DNA of 64,000 nt, taken from Microvenator marinus. Lineage in GTDB: Bacteria > Myxococcota_A > Bradymonadia > Bradymonadales > Bradymonadaceae. Shown here piece after piece: positions 56,259 through 64,000 of this stretch (the stretch's first letter is position 1; each line of letters opens with the position of its first letter). Below the pieces are notes generated by a model. That model ran no database searches and was not told where the DNA came from. It saw only the letters and a list, made by a program, of their open reading frames with translations. The translations under genes were made by a program, and so were the position numbers. The stretch lies in the NCBI RefSeq assembly GCF_007993755.1, contig NZ_CP042467.1, forward strand, positions 638,501 through 702,500, in the 5' to 3' direction.

Positions 56259-57005
56259 ATGGTCCGCATCGCGCTGGTGGTGTTTCTAACATCATTACCT
56301 ATACTTGGAGCTGCTGAGCCCGAGGTTTCCTGGTACCCAAGCGATACCCAGAGCGAACTGCCGTTGTCCTCAAAACCTCCGAGCGCCAACGTTGAAGATT
56401 GGAGTGTAGAAGGCTCGCCCTCGGATCCAGACGATGAAACCTCACCCGAGTCGCCGCCACTCCCCAACGGCATCAAGGGCCCGAGACCACCTGAATTCGT
56501 CCCAGATACTCCACCGTCTTGGCTCGAGGACTTGGACTTCTTCGATGACGTGGAGTTTCCTGAGTTTGATTGGCAGCTAGTCAAGTACATCCTCTTGTCG
56601 CTCCTGGGACTCTTGGTGCTGGGCATTTTGATCTGGGTTCTCAGCCGAGTCATTGGCAACAAGGAGGCTGAAGAAGAGGGTGAAACAAACACTTTCCTCA
56701 ATGAATTGGCCACAAAAACCAAGAACAAGGACGCACTTTCACTGGCTCATTCGGGTGATTACGCATTGGCCATTCACGCACTGCTTCTGGAAGTCTTGCG
56801 TCATCTTGAGCCAAAACACCCGATCATCTCCAAACCCTCTGCTACCCCGCGCGAAATTGCGAAATCTATTGCCCCAGATGGGAACTCACCACTCTTCGAG
56901 CTCGTCTTGGTATCGGAACTCTGTACCTTTGCTGCAAAAGAGGCTGAAGAAGGCATGTTTGAAGAAGCCAGTCAGTGGCGAGACCAAATCCTGAGGTCCT
57001 TATGA
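56259..57005 (+). CDS. DUF4129-like membrane protein
   Basis: 248-residue protein with a signal peptide (VRIALVVFLTSLPILGAA), an acidic Pro/Ser-rich periplasmic stretch, a single span (YILLSLLGLLVLGILIWVL) and a cytoplasmic helical domain (SGDYALAIHALLLEVLRHLE, ATPREIAKSI, FAAKEAEEGMFEEASQW) typical of DUF4129 proteins. It opens a run of six genes that all overlap by ATGA, with DUF4350, MoxR, DUF58, SpoIIM-like and RDD proteins, so it is a member of that MoxR-type envelope system. Confidence 0.8.
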   Translation: MVRIALVVFLTSLPILGAAEPEVSWYPSDTQSELPLSSKPPSANVEDWSVEGSPSDPDDETSPESPPLPNGIKGPRPPEFVPDTPPSWLEDLDFFDDVEFPEFDWQLVKYILLSLLGLLVLGILIWVLSRVIGNKEAEEEGETNTFLNELATKTKNKDALSLAHSGDYALAIHALLLEVLRHLEPKHPIISKPSATPREIAKSIAPDGNSPLFELVLVSELCTFAAKEAEEGMFEEASQWRDQILRSL

Positions 57006-58198
57006 ACGCTCTGAAAAAATACGGTTTTTCAGGGCTAATCGCCCTCTCAGCGATCTCCATTCTCACTATGTTACTTTGGTTCTTGATTGGCCATCATTTC
57101 AAGACGCCCCACTCTTTCGGCAATGACTCGTTCAGCCGCTCTGCACTTGGGCATTCGGTTTTTCTGGAGGCGCTAGAACGCGCTGGCCACACCGTAGAAA
57201 GGTCCAAATTTCAGACATCCACCCAACTGCAGAATGTAGACCTTGTGATTCTTGCCGAACCGTATATTCAGCCCAAAACCACGGAGCGTACGGACGAAGC
57301 GAGACAAGTTCTAGCATCGGGTAAGCCGACTCTCCTCGTGGCACCAAAACGCTGGGGCTCGCCGGCTTCGTTGGAAGACAAACACATCGCTCGGCAAGGC
57401 CTCGAAGAGACGACGGATGTCAAATATGCCGTCGAAACTCTCCTCCAAGTGGATTCCACGGTCACACGAACCGCAGCGACAGATTGTGGTGACGTTACAA
57501 TTCTCGACGCTCAGTTCGTCGCAAGCGATGGGTTTCGACCCACCGGACCTTGTCCCGCAATCCTGACCCATCGTGACCATATCTGGGTCCTCTCGGACCC
57601 GGACATTATCGCCAATCACATGCTCGACTCTCAGGATGCTCAAGAACTCGCGCTTTCGATTGTCAACAACATCACGGGACCAAACGCTACGATTCTTGTG
57701 GATGAGACGGTTCACGGCCATATCCAAAGACCCTCGCTGGGCGAGCTCTTAACAGAGCCGCCTTTGGTTTGGGTCGTGATACACTTCTTCATCCTCTTTC
57801 TTTTCGCTGGCTGGGCTGGGCTTGGTCGATTCGGCCCAGGGCTCGCGCCACTCGGCCCGCAGGAGCCAGGAAAGGCACTCTTGATTCAAAACACGTCCGA
57901 ACTCCTGAGCTACTCAGGCCATCAAGGCCTTATCCTCAAGAGATACTGGGAGATGATGATTTCTGACCTCAAAAACCACTTTCAACTCACGGGCAATGAA
58001 GCCGAAGTTCTCCAATCTTTGGACAAGATCATCCATGCTCGAGGACTCGACTGGCAAATTCACGCGCTCAAAGAACGTGTAGATTCGCTTAGTGATTTGA
58101 GAACAAGCAGACCTTCTCGAAAGATTACAAGCACCGTGAGAAGCATCTTCCAAATGCGCAGCCAACTCATTCAAGCCCAACACAGGAACCCGTCATGA
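57002..58198 (+). CDS. DUF4350-like membrane protein
   Basis: 398-residue protein with an N-terminal span ([20 protein letters not shown]), an extracytoplasmic DUF4350-like domain ([44 protein letters not shown]), a second span ([19 protein letters not shown]) and a cytoplasmic helical tail. GAGG precedes ATG 57002, which overlaps the preceding stop. In such clusters this protein is the usual partner of MoxR and DUF58 proteins; its molecular role is unknown. Confidence 0.78.
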   Translation: MNALKKYGFSGLIALSAISILTMLLWFLIGHHFKTPHSFGNDSFSRSALGHSVFLEALERAGHTVERSKFQTSTQLQNVDLVILAEPYIQPKTTERTDEARQVLASGKPTLLVAPKRWGSPASLEDKHIARQGLEETTDVKYAVETLLQVDSTVTRTAATDCGDVTILDAQFVASDGFRPTGPCPAILTHRDHIWVLSDPDIIANHMLDSQDAQELALSIVNNITGPNATILVDETVHGHIQRPSLGELLTEPPLVWVVIHFFILFLFAGWAGLGRFGPGLAPLGPQEPGKALLIQNTSELLSYSGHQGLILKRYWEMMISDLKNHFQLTGNEAEVLQSLDKIIHARGLDWQIHALKERVDSLSDLRTSRPSRKITSTVRSIFQMRSQLIQAQHRNPS

Positions 58199-59142
58199 CG
58201 CCAGAGGCACTTCAAGCCATTGCGGAATCGCTCCGCTCCGAAATCTCAAGGTACGTAATCGGTCAAGCCCACGGTGTTGACTTGCTATTGATTGCCCTGA
58301 TCTCCAAGGGCCACGTCTTGCTTGAAGGCGTGCCCGGGGTCGGAAAGACCTACCTCGCAAAGACCTTTGCAGCGGCACTCGGACTTGAGTTTGGACGGAT
58401 TCAATTCACGCCCGACCTGATGCCGGGAGACGTCCTGGGCTCGAATCTCTTCGACTTTCAACAAAGCCAATTCAAGCTGATTCGCGGCCCGATTTTCACT
58501 CAGGTGCTGCTCGCTGATGAAATCAACCGCACGCCACCAAAGACGCAATCTGCTCTCTTGGAGGCCATGCAAGAGCGAAAGGTCACTCTGGATGGCAAAC
58601 GCCACGATCTCGGAGACGGGTTCATGGTGGTCGCCACGCAGAACCCAATCGAGCACGAAGGCACATATCCGCTGCCCGAAGCTCAACTCGACCGCTTCCT
58701 CTTTCGAGTAGAAGTGGGCTATCCCAGCCAAAATGAAGAGCACACTTTGGTTGCAACCCACGGAAACAACTCGGAAGTTGAGCTGGGCTTGGAAGCCCCA
58801 CTCATCTCTTTCGAAACGATCCAAACGGCGAGGCGCCTGGTCTCGAGTATTCAGCTCGCACCTGAACTTATCGATTACTTGGTTGAACTGGTGCGGGCCA
58901 CTCGAGCCAACCCGGCAATCCTAACCGGAGCCTCACCACGAGCGGCCACCATGCTGGCAGTCGCTGCTCGTGCACAGGCCTGCCTTCGTGGCCGCGATTA
59001 TGTGATCCCGGACGATATTCAAGAACTCTTCCTACCGGCCATCGCTCATCGAGTGACGCTGAGCCCCGGCGCCGAGATCGAAGGCGTCACTTCAAAAATT
59101 GCGCTCTCGCAGATTCTCGAAAGGACACCGGCGCCACGATGA
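58195..59142 (+). CDS. MoxR-family AAA+ ATPase
   Basis: 315-residue AAA+ chaperone-type ATPase. Walker [16 protein letters not shown], the MoxR signature [18 protein letters not shown], Walker [22 protein letters not shown], sensor [22 protein letters not shown]. MoxR proteins mature or remodel partner complexes, often VWA-domain proteins such as the DUF58 product next door. ATGA overlap on both sides. Confidence 0.96.
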   Translation: MTPEALQAIAESLRSEISRYVIGQAHGVDLLLIALISKGHVLLEGVPGVGKTYLAKTFAAALGLEFGRIQFTPDLMPGDVLGSNLFDFQQSQFKLIRGPIFTQVLLADEINRTPPKTQSALLEAMQERKVTLDGKRHDLGDGFMVVATQNPIEHEGTYPLPEAQLDRFLFRVEVGYPSQNEEHTLVATHGNNSEVELGLEAPLISFETIQTARRLVSSIQLAPELIDYLVELVRATRANPAILTGASPRAATMLAVAARAQACLRGRDYVIPDDIQELFLPAIAHRVTLSPGAEIEGVTSKIALSQILERTPAPR

Positions 59143-60440
59143 TCAGACCGACCAAAAAATCGATTCTGATTATCGCCATCGCGATATTCCCTGCGCTTGT
59201 GTCAGTGTTTCTCAACGTGGGCCCTTGGCCATGGGTCATCTCCCTCGTGCCGATTGCAGCGGCGCTACTTGCGGATATCTTCTTTTCACCCAGACTTGAT
59301 GAAGTTCATGTAGAGGCAGAGCCTCGCCATACCTTCTATCTTGGAGAAAAAGCGACCATTCCCATCAAAGTGGTGTTTCGCTCTCCACACAGGCGGAAAG
59401 CCATCGAGGTTGCGGGTGATTTCGCTGGTCCTATTCTTCCTCCCGAACCTGCAGTGGTTTCAGGAGAATTGTTGGGAAACATCGAGCTCTCCCCACACGC
59501 ACGGGGGCGCATTCACTCGAGTCAACTTTGGATTCGATGGACCGGGCCGCTCGGACTCTTCGAGAAGATCACGACAACAAACTTCTCGCTAGAAGCCGAT
59601 ATCGTGCCCAACACCAAAGCTGTTCAACGAGCGGCCATTCGCCTTGCCACGCACTCGACCCTCTTAGTTGGCGCGAAAACCCAGAACCAGCGTGGCGAAG
59701 GCTCCGAGTTCGACGCTCTGAGAAGGTACGTTCAAGGCCTCGATACGCGGTTCATCGACTGGAAAGCCAGCGCCAAGCACAGAAGCCTCCTCTGGCGCGA
59801 GCACCGCGTGGAGCGCAACCATAACGTCATACTCGCCATCGACTCAGGCCGTCTCATGAGCGAGCCGATTGACGACTACACCCGCCTTGACCATGCCATA
59901 AACGCGGGCCTTATGGTTGGATACGTATCTCTTCGAGCCGGTGATAACGTCGGATTGCTCACCTTCGATTCCGAGGTTCGAACCTTCATACCTCCGCTCA
60001 AAGGTGTCAGCTCCGCTCAACTTCTGGCTAAACACCTCGCTCCCGTCACCTACTCCGCCGATGAGGCCAATTATACACTCGCAATCACTGAGCTCGGCAC
60101 CAAAGTTAAACGCCGCTCCGTCATCATCGTACTAACCGAATTCATCGATACGATCGGCGCAGAGCTCCTGATAGAGAACCTCGGAAGGCTCGCCAAACGC
60201 CACCTCATCGTTTTTGTGACGCTACGCGACCCGTTCCTCAAAAATAGCCAAGAAACGCTTCCTCGTGACATTGTGGAGGTCGGAAAAACGACTCTCGCGT
60301 TCGAATTGGAGTCCGAAAGACGACTTGTTTTTAAGGAACTCCAACGACTGGGGGTCTTTGTGGTGGATGCCCTGCCGGAAAACCTCTCTGTGGAGCTCAT
60401 CAACACCTATCTGGAAATCCACCGCCGGGAGCTACTATGA
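59139..60440 (+). CDS. DUF58 (VWA-like) membrane protein
   Basis: 433-residue protein with two N-terminal spans ([35 protein letters not shown]), a beta-rich domain, then the DUF58 signature [20 protein letters not shown] followed by [14 protein letters not shown] and a VWA-like fold ([17 protein letters not shown]). Standard target of MoxR. Coupled to moxR by ATGA. Confidence 0.94.
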   Translation: MIRPTKKSILIIAIAIFPALVSVFLNVGPWPWVISLVPIAAALLADIFFSPRLDEVHVEAEPRHTFYLGEKATIPIKVVFRSPHRRKAIEVAGDFAGPILPPEPAVVSGELLGNIELSPHARGRIHSSQLWIRWTGPLGLFEKITTTNFSLEADIVPNTKAVQRAAIRLATHSTLLVGAKTQNQRGEGSEFDALRRYVQGLDTRFIDWKASAKHRSLLWREHRVERNHNVILAIDSGRLMSEPIDDYTRLDHAINAGLMVGYVSLRAGDNVGLLTFDSEVRTFIPPLKGVSSAQLLAKHLAPVTYSADEANYTLAITELGTKVKRRSVIIVLTEFIDTIGAELLIENLGRLAKRHLIVFVTLRDPFLKNSQETLPRDIVEVGKTTLAFELESERRLVFKELQRLGVFVVDALPENLSVELINTYLEIHRRELL

Positions 60441-61417
60441 ACCACGATCCTCGTAGTCTACGCTTTCGAAAAGCCCGCGAAGCCACTTGGACTCGGCTTG
60501 AGAGCTTGCTCCATAAAGTCAGCTCAAGAGGACTCAAGAAGCTGGAACCAGAAGAAGTTGTCGAGCTCCCAACCCTCTACCGCGCCACGCTAAGTTCACT
60601 TAACCACGCCCGAGCGATCTCGCTCGATTCGAACCTCCTCAACTATCTGGAAAGTCTTAGTACTCGAGCCTACGTCGTTCTCTATAGCCCCCGGCAGAGT
60701 GCCATTGGAGTTTGCTCAGAGTTCATCAACACCACGTTTCCATCGAGTGTCCGTGCTCTCCGCGGGTATGTGATGCTCTCCGGGTTTGCGCTTTTTCTGG
60801 GGGTTCTGATTGGCTGGTACCTCGTGTCCGGAGATAGCGTCTACTTTCACTCCTTCGTCCCCGAATCGTATGCACAAAGTCGCTCCCCGAGCACCTCAGC
60901 TGAGGATTTACGCGCGATTCTCTACGATTCTGCGCCGCCCGATGGACTCGCGGCTTTTGCGGCCCAACTCCTTTCCAACAACGCCAAGATTGGAATGAAC
61001 TGCTTCGCTCTAGGCATTGCGGCAGGTGTTCCCGTACTTATTCTACTTCTCTACAATGGTCTCATTATTGGAGCCTTTGTATCGCTCTACCAATCCAAGG
61101 AATTGACGCTCGAATTCATCGCCTGGATCCTGCCCCATGGCGTCACTGAGATCTTCGCCGTCATCCTATGTGGCGCTGCAGGCCTTCTTCTAGGACGAGC
61201 CATCGTATGGCCGGGGCAACTCAAACGGTCACAGAGTATCCGACAGAGCATGGCAATCGCCGGCCCCGTTGTCTTGGGGGCGGTTGCGATGTTCTTTGTC
61301 GCTGCGCTCATCGAAGGCTTCTTCCGTCAGATGGTCCACCAACCAGAAGCCAGATGGCTTTTCGCAGCCTCGAGTATCCTCTTCTGGGTTGCCTACCTGA
61401 GCAGGAAGGCCAAATGA
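60437..61417 (+). CDS. SpoIIM-like (stage II sporulation protein M family) membrane protein
   Basis: 326-residue protein: a cytoplasmic helical N-terminus, then five or six spans (GYVMLSGFALFLGVLIGWYL, NCFALGIAAGVPVLILLLYN and others) with the family-typical GLIIGAFVSLY and ILPHGVTEIFAVILCGAAGL. The family name comes from a Bacillus sporulation protein, but outside Firmicutes it is usually found with MoxR/DUF58/RDD genes, as here. Overlaps both neighbours by four bases. Confidence 0.9.
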   Translation: MNHDPRSLRFRKAREATWTRLESLLHKVSSRGLKKLEPEEVVELPTLYRATLSSLNHARAISLDSNLLNYLESLSTRAYVVLYSPRQSAIGVCSEFINTTFPSSVRALRGYVMLSGFALFLGVLIGWYLVSGDSVYFHSFVPESYAQSRSPSTSAEDLRAILYDSAPPDGLAAFAAQLLSNNAKIGMNCFALGIAAGVPVLILLLYNGLIIGAFVSLYQSKELTLEFIAWILPHGVTEIFAVILCGAAGLLLGRAIVWPGQLKRSQSIRQSMAIAGPVVLGAVAMFFVAALIEGFFRQMVHQPEARWLFAASSILFWVAYLSRKAK

Positions 61418-62232
61418 TCCATGAAGTACGCACACCAGAGGGCATCGACATCCGTTTCGAGGTTGCCAGCATTGGTCGAAGAGCCGCGGCCTACGCCGTT
61501 GATAATACCATCATCATTGCCGTACTCACGGTCGTAGGCCTTATAGCGTTGATCTTCATTCCTGACGGTTGGGGCATCGCCCTTTTTCTTACCCTGGGCT
61601 TCATTGTTCGGACGTTCTACTTCCCTCTCTTCGAAATCTATGGACGCGGCCAGACGTGGGGGAAGGAAATGATGGGAGTGCGTGTCGTGGACGTGGAGGG
61701 CCGCCCGCTTACGGGAAATGCCGTCTTCCTGCGAAGCCTTTCACGCGAGATGGAGACTCTAATTCCCCTCATCGTGATAGCGTCCCCAGATGCGATCCTC
61801 CCCGGCGCCCCACCCTTCTTCGGCTACCTGGCACTCACATGGCTTGTGACTATCGCCATCTTACCATTCTTCAATCCTAAACGCCGACGCGCGGGGGATT
61901 TTGTCGCGTCTACGGTGGTAGTCCTTGAGCCGAGGCTCAACCTCATGAACGACTTGACTGCAAACGTCAAAGCTCGTCGCTTTGATTTCACCACACATCA
62001 ACTGGACATTTATGGAATTCAGGAGATTCAACTCCTTGAACAAATCCTGCGTGATGGGGACGAAACTGCATATGCCCCATTGGCCCAGCGGATATCAAAC
62101 AAGATACATTTCAAGGGAAAGTGGCATACTGACCCGCACGCATTCCTGCTCCAGTTCTATAAAGACGCGCGCAGCCGGCACGAGAGTCGTATGCTCGTGG
62201 GTGACCGACAGGAAACCAAGAGGGAGCTTTAA
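61414..62232 (+). CDS. RDD-family membrane protein
   Basis: 272-residue RDD protein. ATG 61414 is the right start since GGAAGG stands before it and it overlaps the preceding stop (ATGA). The motif SIGRRAAAYAVDNTIIIAVL carries the first conserved Arg/Asp pair, with QTWGKEMMGVRVVD and RRRAGDFVASTVVV further on; three to four spans. It ends the MoxR-type operon. RDD proteins may transport small molecules or ions; no evidence here. Confidence 0.9.
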   Translation: MIHEVRTPEGIDIRFEVASIGRRAAAYAVDNTIIIAVLTVVGLIALIFIPDGWGIALFLTLGFIVRTFYFPLFEIYGRGQTWGKEMMGVRVVDVEGRPLTGNAVFLRSLSREMETLIPLIVIASPDAILPGAPPFFGYLALTWLVTIAILPFFNPKRRRAGDFVASTVVVLEPRLNLMNDLTANVKARRFDFTTHQLDIYGIQEIQLLEQILRDGDETAYAPLAQRISNKIHFKGKWHTDPHAFLLQFYKDARSRHESRMLVGDRQETKREL

Positions 62233-62276
62233 ATTTGTAAATGAGGAATCTCTCAGAACACTTCGGAGCAACAATT

Positions 62277-62690
62277 TTGAAAGAACGAAAAACGAAAGCT
62301 CTACTGCTTATTCTCATTCTTCTCCTAGCCTCTAATAACGCCAGTGCTCAGAACATCTTGACGGTTTGCGAGAACGAGGATGATGGAGAGCTTTGCACTG
62401 ACGGAATGTTTGAGGGAATCTGTGGATGGGTCTCCAACAATAACTGCATTGAAGATGACAACGGAAACGTGGAGTGTGAGTACATTGATTGTTTGCCACG
62501 GAATTGCAGACAGGACCAGAAACTGGGGGACCCCTGCAAGTTAGGGGAGCTTGATGGCGTCTGCGAACACCGTTGCAATCGAGTCGAATGTAACTACCCG
62601 CCGTCCGGAAGCGGTTGGTGCCTGGTTGCTCGGCCCGGGGTGGCGAGCCGGTCGGCCCCCTACATATCCTGGCTCTCCTGGGGGTCTTAG
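62277..62690 (+). CDS. Cys-rich secreted protein, C-terminal sorting tail out of frame
   Basis: 137 residues from TTG 62277, which has GGAG seven bases upstream and gives a standard signal peptide (MKERKTKALLLILILLLASN); ATG 62241 is an alternative start, 12 codons longer. The mature part contains about 12 cysteines in short loops (CENEDDGELC, CGWVSNNNC, CRQDQKLGDPC). The frame ends in WCLVARPGVASRS and a stop at 62690. One base earlier in phase, 62615-62755 encodes LVPGCSARGGEPVGPLHILA then LLGVLGLRRPRKS, which looks like a MYXO-CTERM sorting tail (Gly-Cys, hydrophobic helix, Arg pair). A one-base deletion near 62610-62620 would explain this, so the protein is probably released rather than anchored, or the gene is decaying. 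Confidence 0.72.
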   Translation: MKERKTKALLLILILLLASNNASAQNILTVCENEDDGELCTDGMFEGICGWVSNNNCIEDDNGNVECEYIDCLPRNCRQDQKLGDPCKLGELDGVCEHRCNRVECNYPPSGSGWCLVARPGVASRSAPYISWLSWGS

Positions 62691-62740
62691 GACTACGCCG
62701 ACCTCGGAAGAGTCTTGTCGGTGTTCCAGCGTCCCAAGAA

Positions 62741-62778
62741 ACACAAAAACCCTGAGATTTCTCTCAGGGTTTTTGTGT
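62741..62778. terminator. Bidirectional intrinsic terminator between Cys-rich gene and rrn operon
   Basis: A perfect 16-base-pair stem (ACACAAAAACCCTGAG with CTCAGGGTTTTTGTGT) around a six-base loop, with A- and T-runs on both sides. It would end the plus-strand Cys-rich gene and the minus-strand rRNA operon, 12 bases beyond the 5S 3' end. Confidence 0.93.
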
Positions 62779-62790
62779 TTGTAGAAAAAT

Positions 62791-62908
62791 GGTTGGCAAC
62801 GACCTACTTTCCCACCACCTCGCGGTGGCAGTATCATCGGCGCTGAGGAGCTTAGCTTCCGAGTTCGGGATGGGATCGGGCGGACCCTCCTCGCTATGGC
62901 TACCAACC
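62791..62908 (-). rRNA. rrf: 5S ribosomal RNA
   Basis: Read on the minus strand, this starts GGTTGGTAGCCATAGCGAGG, contains the conserved CCGAACTCGGAAGCTAAGC and ends in GTAGGTCGTTGCCAACC, with the two ends pairing as helix I. Length of about 118 bases is normal. It lies about 140 bases behind the 23S gene with no tRNA in between. Ends are estimated from helix I. Confidence 0.95.
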
Positions 62909-63045
62909 AAAGTTTTCCCGGTCATTAACCGGTGAATGGGATGATGAAGTGTGAGCTTGTATTTTAATAAGGCGTTGTTTTTCTTCCTTAAGCGAGTCTT
63001 TCGACGTGCTCGAGGAAAAACTGACAATGGTCTTGAGACATATTG

Positions 63046-64000
<955 letters not shown>

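Noticed and set aside
62909..63045. Possible tRNA in the 23S-5S spacer
   Set aside because: No cloverleaf or GGTTCGAATCC-type loop is present on either strand; only a short CCGGT/ACCGG hairpin is visible.

Overview
The window reads as a stretch of chromosome from a bacterium of the Myxococcota/Bradymonadales type (deltaproteobacteria in the older sense). Pointers to this are long TPR and HEAT proteins, two eukaryote-like Ser/Thr kinases with C-terminal membrane anchors, an Asn/Thr-rich linker lipoprotein, a Cys-rich secreted protein with what looks like a MYXO-CTERM-type tail, a strong sigma-54 promoter and the MoxR-DUF58-SpoIIM-RDD cluster. This assignment is inference from gene content; no 16S sequence is present. 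There is no insertion sequence, phage, CRISPR array or tRNA that I can see. Coding density is very high. No gap between genes exceeds 300 bases; the largest (15854-16114, 51412-51641, 32174-32358, 2469-2645) are short promoter regions, and only the first and last of these hold recognisable signals.

Layout. 1-2.6 kb: suf Fe-S assembly operon (rrf2-type regulator, sufB, sufC) on the minus strand with a repeated candidate operator. 2.6-9.9 kb: esterase, acyltransferase, malic enzyme-phosphotransacetylase fusion, a divergent NAD-dependent DNA ligase, and a receiver-histidine kinase protein. 9.9-15.9 kb: a 1652-residue TPR protein and a secreted metallopeptidase-like protein. 15.9-16.7 kb: a sigma-54-driven repeat lipoprotein with a strong terminator. 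16.7-19.3 kb: maf-yggS-proC-divIVA. 19.3-25.5 kb: Nudix, HEAT protein, rhodanese-MoeB fusion, an orphan BMC-like shell protein with an unknown helical protein and an SDR enzyme. 25.6-31.2 kb: kinase, ruvCAB, folE, flavoprotein reductase. 31.2-39.2 kb: TPR protein, alaS, second kinase, paired M16 peptidases.

39.2-43.3 kb: an operon pairing a MscS channel with a large membrane-anchored coiled-coil/AAA (STAND-like) ATPase; this is my best candidate for an undescribed system. 43.3-49.1 kb: an MCE/Mla-type lipid transport operon with two different ATPases and two different permeases, whose degenerate ATPase motifs segregate to one composite site. 49.1-51.4 kb: an O-antigen-ligase-TPR gene broken by a 13-bp tandem duplication and a nonsense codon. 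51.6-56.2 kb: a signal-peptidase-like protein lacking the usual catalytic Lys, then a heterodimeric ABC exporter. 56.3-62.2 kb: DUF4129-like, DUF4350-like, MoxR, DUF58, SpoIIM-like and RDD genes in one translationally coupled operon. 62.3-64 kb: a Cys-rich secreted protein with an out-of-frame sorting tail, a bidirectional terminator, and the 5S and 3' part of the 23S rRNA of an rrn operon entering from the right on the minus strand.

Functionally the window mixes housekeeping (Fe-S assembly, recombination, translation, folate, proline) with cell-envelope functions. The envelope part (channel/ATPase, MCE transport, O-antigen polymer, protein processing, ABC exporter, MoxR cluster) occupies most of 36-62 kb.
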